A stretch of 64,000 nt of DNA. Source: Acidobacteriota bacterium (GTDB taxonomy: Bacteria > Acidobacteriota > Blastocatellia > Pyrinomonadales > Pyrinomonadaceae). The notes below the pieces were generated by a model. The model was not told the DNA's origin. It ran no database searches and saw only the letters and a program-made list of their open reading frames with translations. This document shows positions 59,311 through 64,000 of the stretch, piece after piece (the stretch's first letter is position 1; each line of letters begins with the position of its first letter). The stretch covers positions 1 to 64,000 of the forward strand of contig JAFAZX010000015.1 in assembly GCA_019239425.1 (NCBI GenBank). Direction: 5' to 3'. The position numbers and the translations under genes are program-made.

Positions 59311-60417
59311 ATGAGACAGTTCAAGAAAACTTCACTGCTGAGCCTTTTGGCGCTGGCCTTCGTCTGCACCTGCGGCTTGAGCCTGGCGCGCGCGGACGCG
59401 GGCGATCTGCGCGTCATCTCGGCGCGGGCCGGCGGCGTCAACCTCGTCGCGGGCGACGTGCGTGTGCGGCGCGCGGCGTCGGCCGACTGGGCCACCCTCT
59501 CGACCGCAGACGAGTTGAAGAGCGGCGACACCGTCCGCACGGGTTCCGCCGGGCGGGTGGAGATTCTGCTCAACCCCGGCTCCTACTTCCGCGCGGGCGT
59601 AAACACCGAGTTCACGCTCGCCAGCGCCGACCTCAACGACCTGCGCGTGGAGATCGCGCGCGGCAGCGCCGTCGTCGAGGCGATGGGTTACGGCGACGGC
59701 GGCACGAGCGTCTTGATCGACGTAGCCATGCCCGACGCGCTCGTCAAGATCGTACGCAGCGGCGTCTACCGCTTCAACGCGCAGTCGGGCGCCCCGGCCG
59801 AGGTGTCCGTGGCGAAGGGGCGCGCGCTCGTCGGCAGCATGGTCATTAAGGGCGGCAAACTCGCGCGCGTGTCGGGCGACACCGCCGAGGTGGTCAAGCT
59901 CGACAAGAAGTGGCGCGACGACCTCGACCAGTGGAGCCGCGACCGCGGCAAGGAGTTGGCGAAGGCCAACGAGCGGGTCAACCGCCGCGCCCTGCGCGAC
60001 GCCCTCAGCGCGGGCAGCTTCAACAACATCTTCGGCCGGCGCAACGACCCGTTCGGCCTCTGGTACTACAGCGCCGCCACGAACTGCTACACCTTCCTGC
60101 CCTTCGGCTGGGGCTGGCGCTCGCCCTACGGCTACGGCTACGGCCTCGGGCTGTGGCGGCCGTACCCCGACCCGAGCGCGGGCTGGATTCCGGCGTACGT
60201 CCCGCCCGCCAGCGGCGGCAGCACGGCCTACAACCCGGGTGGCGGCAGTACGGGTGGCGGCAACACGGGCGGCGGCGGTTATAACCCCGGCGGCGGCGGG
60301 CGCGACTACACGCCCATGACGCCCACGCCCGTCACCTCGCCCTCGAGCGTCTCGCCGATGGAGCGGCCGACGCGCGAGCGCAGCATCGAACCCGGCTCGC
60401 GCCCGAACCAGAATTAA
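59311..60417 (+). CDS. FecR domain-containing secreted protein
   Basis: VNLVAGDVRVRRAASADWATLSTADELKSGDTVRTGSAGRVEILLNPGSYFRAG. Confidence 0.85.
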   Translation: MRQFKKTSLLSLLALAFVCTCGLSLARADAGDLRVISARAGGVNLVAGDVRVRRAASADWATLSTADELKSGDTVRTGSAGRVEILLNPGSYFRAGVNTEFTLASADLNDLRVEIARGSAVVEAMGYGDGGTSVLIDVAMPDALVKIVRSGVYRFNAQSGAPAEVSVAKGRALVGSMVIKGGKLARVSGDTAEVVKLDKKWRDDLDQWSRDRGKELAKANERVNRRALRDALSAGSFNNIFGRRNDPFGLWYYSAATNCYTFLPFGWGWRSPYGYGYGLGLWRPYPDPSAGWIPAYVPPASGGSTAYNPGGGSTGGGNTGGGGYNPGGGGRDYTPMTPTPVTSPSSVSPMERPTRERSIEPGSRPNQN

Positions 60418-60454
60418 GTAGATTCTCTCGCAGACGCGAACCGCGCTGCCGAGA

Positions 60455-60531
60455 GTTAACCACAGAGACACAGAGGCACAGCTTGGAGTGAATCACTCAA
60501 CAAGCTGTGCCTCTGTGTCTCTGTGGTTAAC
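60455..60531. repeat. long inverted repeat, family J (ACCACAGAGACACAGAGGCACAG), 31-bp perfect arms
   Basis: gttaaccacagagacacagaggcacagcttg / caagctgtgcctctgtgtctctgtggttaac. Confidence 0.96.
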
Positions 60532-61440
60532 TTATTGTCCGGGGCGGCCGAGGACTTTGAGAAGGCGGTCGGGGTAGTCGGTCATGATGCCGTCCACGCC
60601 CATCTCTAAGAGGCGGCGCATGTCGCCCTCGCCGTTGATTGTCCAGGCGTGGACGCGTAGGCCGCGGCCGTGCGCGGCCCTGACGAAGTCCTGTGTCAGG
60701 ACGTGTACCCCGCCCGCGCGCTCCGGCACCTGTAGCGCCTGCATCGGCGGGCTGTAGGAAGCGGCCAGCCCCGCGCTTTCGAGCGTGAGGAAACTCGCGA
60801 CCTCGCCCGTCGCGGCCGAGGTCGCGACCTCCGGACACTCGCGCCGGAACTCGGCCAGGATGCTCCCGCTGAAGGACGCGACCAGAACCCTCTCCGCCAT
60901 GCCGCGCTCGCGAATCATCCGGCAGAGCGGCGCGACAATCGAGGGCGCCCCCTGCTTCGGCTCGATGTTGAAGCGCATGCGCGGCAGAGCCTCGAAGACC
61001 TCGCGCAAGGTGGGCACGGTGACGCCCTGGCCTCTCAGAGGGAACGTACGCCCGCCGTCGGTCGAGAAGCGGTAGGCTGCGTCCAGCCTCTTCAACTCGG
61101 CGAGCGTCAGAGAGCCGACGCGGCCCGCGCCGTCCGTCGTGCGCTCGACGCCCTCGTCGTGAAAGATGACCAGTTCGCCGTCGGCCGTCGCGTGCACGTC
61201 CGTCTCGATCACGTCGACGCCCGCCGCCGCCGCGCGCTCGAAGGCGTAGAGCGTGTTCTCGGGCCAGAGTCCCGCGCCGCCGCGGTGCGCGATGGCGAGC
61301 GCGCGGCCCGCGTCCCCCTTGAAGTATTGATGCTCAGGCACGACCGAACCCTTCGTTCGCCACAGCACCGCGTAGACCGCGCAGCCCGCCAGCAGGACTG
61401 CGAGCAACGGGGCCGCCAGCCATTTCCAACGCCTTCTCAT
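60532..61440 (-). CDS. glycerophosphodiester phosphodiesterase
   Basis: AIAHRGGAGLWPENTLYAFERAAAAGVDVIETDVHATADGELVIFHDEGVERTTDG. Confidence 0.93.
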   Translation of the reverse strand: MRRRWKWLAAPLLAVLLAGCAVYAVLWRTKGSVVPEHQYFKGDAGRALAIAHRGGAGLWPENTLYAFERAAAAGVDVIETDVHATADGELVIFHDEGVERTTDGAGRVGSLTLAELKRLDAAYRFSTDGGRTFPLRGQGVTVPTLREVFEALPRMRFNIEPKQGAPSIVAPLCRMIRERGMAERVLVASFSGSILAEFRRECPEVATSAATGEVASFLTLESAGLAASYSPPMQALQVPERAGGVHVLTQDFVRAAHGRGLRVHAWTINGEGDMRRLLEMGVDGIMTDYPDRLLKVLGRPGQ

Positions 61441-62915
61441 GCTCGAACAGTCCGCGGCGCGAGCTCGCCCGCGACGATAAGGGCCGAGTGCGTGACGGCC
61501 GCGAGGCCGGCGCCGGGGAAGACCGTGTCGCCGACCATGAGGAGGTTGGGCACGCTCGTCCTGTGCGTGAGCGCGCCCGCGCCTCCCGTGAGTTCGGGCG
61601 TGCGCGGCAGGCCGCAGACCATGCCGAAGCGTCGCCGCGTGCGCTCGTAGAAGGTGCGCGGCGTGGCCGTCTCGAAGACCTCCGCGCCGGAGCCAAGCTC
61701 GGGCAGTGCGGCGTGCAGGCGCGACCAGAGTGCTTCGAGCGAGCGCGCGTCCTGCCCCTCGTGCCCCGCCTCGTCCGCGTGGAACGTGAACCACTGCTCC
61801 GCGTCGGTGAAGGCCGTGACGGTCGCGGCGCGCTTGCCCTCAGGAGCGCGCGCGTCCCAGGCGGGCGCCGCGCCGAGCATGAAGGCCGAGTCGTCCTGGC
61901 TCGCGAGAACTCTGTCCGAGGGAAGGCGGCGCGCGGCCTCTTCGTCGAGGCTCATGAAAATCTGGTAGACGCCCTGACCGCGCAGATTTTTGAGTCGAGC
62001 GCGGACGTGCGCGGGCGTGCGCTCGGCGCCGACGAGCTTGCCGAAGGTGTCCCAGGCGGTGAGGTTGCTGACGACGGCGCGCGTGGCGCCGACGGTCTCG
62101 CCCGTGAGCAGCGTGACGCCGTTCGCGCGGCCCTGCGCGTCGAAGCTGAGCCTGAGCGCGGTCGTGTCGAGACGGACAGTCCCGCCGCTCTTCGTGACCG
62201 CTTCGACGAGCGCGTCGGCGAACGCCTGTGCCCCGCCGCGCAGTTCGTGCGCGGCGCGCAGAGGCTCGGCGAGCGCGACCGCGGCGTAGAGGTAAGAGCA
62301 CGTGTCGGAGGGGCAGAGCGCGAACGTCTGTAGCTGCGCGTCGACGAAGCGTCGGAAGCGCGCGGAGGTGCCTTTGAGGTGTCGGGCCGCGGTGTCGCCG
62401 CGCGCCTTGAGGATGCGCGGGGCGAGGCGCGGCTCGGAGGCCGCGAGCCGCATGAGTTGTAGCTTCGAGGCGCAGGCCAGCGCGGGCGTCTGTCGCGCGG
62501 CGCGCCGGAGCGCGTCGGCGATTTGTGACGCGTCGCGGTAGAAGTTGACGGCCGCCCCTGCGCATTCGGGAAAGGCCGCGCCGAGCGTCTCGCAGAACTC
62601 CTCCAACCCGACGCCGACGCGCACGTCCTCGCCGCCGGGCAGGCGCACGGTGTATGCGGGCGAGACCTCGCGCGCCTCGGGCTTGGCGACGGGCAGCTCC
62701 GCGAAGACGCGCTCGTGCAGGCCCGAAGGCTCCCAGCCGGCGTAGAGTCCCGCGCCGGTCTCGAACTCGTGGCCGAGGTGTTCGAAGCTCGCGGCGCAGC
62801 CGCCCGCGCGCGAAGCCCTCTCAAGCAGACAGACGCGCGCGCCGCGCGCCGCGAGCAGCGCCGCGCAGGTCAGCCCGCCGATGCCGCCGCCGACGACTAC
62901 GACCTCGAAGCTCAT
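61437..62915 (-). CDS. FAD-dependent oxidoreductase, phytoene desaturase/isomerase-like
   Basis: VVVGGGIGGLTCAALLAARGARVCLLERASRAGGCAASFEHLGHEF; LLMVGDTVFPGAGLAAVTHSA. Confidence 0.9.
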   Translation of the reverse strand: MSFEVVVVGGGIGGLTCAALLAARGARVCLLERASRAGGCAASFEHLGHEFETGAGLYAGWEPSGLHERVFAELPVAKPEAREVSPAYTVRLPGGEDVRVGVGLEEFCETLGAAFPECAGAAVNFYRDASQIADALRRAARQTPALACASKLQLMRLAASEPRLAPRILKARGDTAARHLKGTSARFRRFVDAQLQTFALCPSDTCSYLYAAVALAEPLRAAHELRGGAQAFADALVEAVTKSGGTVRLDTTALRLSFDAQGRANGVTLLTGETVGATRAVVSNLTAWDTFGKLVGAERTPAHVRARLKNLRGQGVYQIFMSLDEEAARRLPSDRVLASQDDSAFMLGAAPAWDARAPEGKRAATVTAFTDAEQWFTFHADEAGHEGQDARSLEALWSRLHAALPELGSGAEVFETATPRTFYERTRRRFGMVCGLPRTPELTGGAGALTHRTSVPNLLMVGDTVFPGAGLAAVTHSALIVAGELAPRTVRA

Positions 62916-62916
62916 C

Positions 62917-63792
62917 TCACCACGCGCTGTGGAAGAGCTTTATGATCAGCTCGACGAGAAGCCCCGGGTCGGGCGCGGGCGGCGCCTGCTCGGGGAAGAG
63001 CTTCTCCAGGTAGGGGGCGAAGACGATGCCGAGCGACTGGATGCCGTTGAAGACCGTGTGGATGGCGACGCAGGGCAGAAGTCTCCCCGTGCGCGCGCGC
63101 ACCAGCGTGAGGACGAAGCTGAGCAGGAGGATGGTGGCGATGACGCCGTAGCTCGGGAGGTACTGCGGGACGTGTATCAGCGCGAAGAGGAGGAAGACGA
63201 CGGTGACCGCCCCGACCGCCCCGAGCAGCCGCTGCAGGGCCGAGTAGAGCATGCCGCGGAAGACGATCTCTTCGACGATGGGCGCGGTGAAGGTCGCGGC
63301 GAAGGCCGTGATGAGCGCGGCCGTGCGCGAGCTGCGCAGGATGCGCTCCAGCTCGTTCTCGGGGCTGCCCGTGGCCCAGATGATCAGAACCCCGCAGCCG
63401 TAGAGCAGCAGCGCCAGGCCGACGCTACGCCAGAAGGTGAGGCCCGCGCCCCAGTCCCAACCGAGCGTCCGCAGGAAGGGGAACTTGCCGACCCTCGTCA
63501 CGAGCACCCACGCCAGCGCGAGCGTCAAAGCGTGCGCGACGACGAGCGCGACGAGGGCCATGGCGATGGCGCCGGCGTCCTTGATGGCGAACTGGGCCAC
63601 GGCCTGTGTCGCGAGCGGGACGTGGTGATAGACGGCGTAGGCGACGACGAACACCCCCTGAAGGACGCCCATCAGCGCGAAGCTCATCAACAGCAGCCCG
63701 AGCGCGCTCCAGATGCCGTAAGGCGGGTTGTCGGGGTCGGGGTGTTCGGGCGACGGCAGCCCCTCGCGCGGCAGCTCCTCCGGCCTGCCCAT
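62917..63792 (-). CDS. CPBP family intramembrane glutamic endopeptidase
   Basis: APIVEEIVFRGMLYSALQRLLG...LLPCVAIHTVFNGIQS. Confidence 0.9.
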   Translation of the reverse strand: MGRPEELPREGLPSPEHPDPDNPPYGIWSALGLLLMSFALMGVLQGVFVVAYAVYHHVPLATQAVAQFAIKDAGAIAMALVALVVAHALTLALAWVLVTRVGKFPFLRTLGWDWGAGLTFWRSVGLALLLYGCGVLIIWATGSPENELERILRSSRTAALITAFAATFTAPIVEEIVFRGMLYSALQRLLGAVGAVTVVFLLFALIHVPQYLPSYGVIATILLLSFVLTLVRARTGRLLPCVAIHTVFNGIQSLGIVFAPYLEKLFPEQAPPAPDPGLLVELIIKLFHSAW

Positions 63793-63838
63793 CGGGATTT
63801 GAATCGGCGGATTGTCCACACACCCGAGTGTAGCAGAA

Positions 63839-63927
<89 letters not shown>

Positions 63928-63949
<22 letters not shown>

Positions 63950-64000
63950 ACGAGGTGGCTCTCCAACGCCTCGCTCACCTGCCGCATGAGGGCGGGGAGG
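63928..64000 (-). CDS. partial CDS (C-terminus), ends ...LPALMRQVSEALESHLVTVGGRQ*; stop codon lies in a family A element
   Basis: Open minus-strand frame from window edge to TAG at 63928-63930. Confidence 0.5.

Overview
The window is GC-rich bacterial chromosome. Its style (PEP-CTERM proteins, VWFA-related secreted proteins, HAF/Calx-beta giant protein, Cys/His-motif N-termini) suggests Acidobacteriota/Blastocatellia; this is inference and no rRNA is present. I support about 59 CDS. They include tandem PEP-CTERM proteins, murJ, a sigma54 response regulator beside a minor-pilin operon (FimT/PilV/PilW/PilX), dacB, a PIN-type toxin and a HicBA toxin-antitoxin pair, ackA, a 1908-aa HAF/Calx-beta/DUF4214 protein, an M16 peptidase pair, an S41 protease, a SWIM-Rad52 recombination operon with a divergent XRE regulator and a nearby ImmA/IrrE-like protein, a CHC2/TOPRIM primase-like protein, SpoIIE phosphatase and pilT. 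The strongest non-coding signal is a dispersed population of at least 19 long hairpin-forming elements, about one per 3.4 kb. In most, the arms are short tandem repeats of about 7 bp (AGTAGGC, AAGTGAT, GGATGAA, GTGAATG, GGGTGCT and others). They sit overwhelmingly at gene 3' ends, and the gene's stop codon is often the first bases of the stem. One family (A) has a conserved loop in four copies at unrelated loci, and one copy lies in frame inside an MFS transporter gene, which argues for mobility. The second candidate system is an IrrE/DdrO-like damage-response or prophage-like module at about 40.9-49.5 kb. No tRNA, rRNA, CRISPR array or transposase was recognised.
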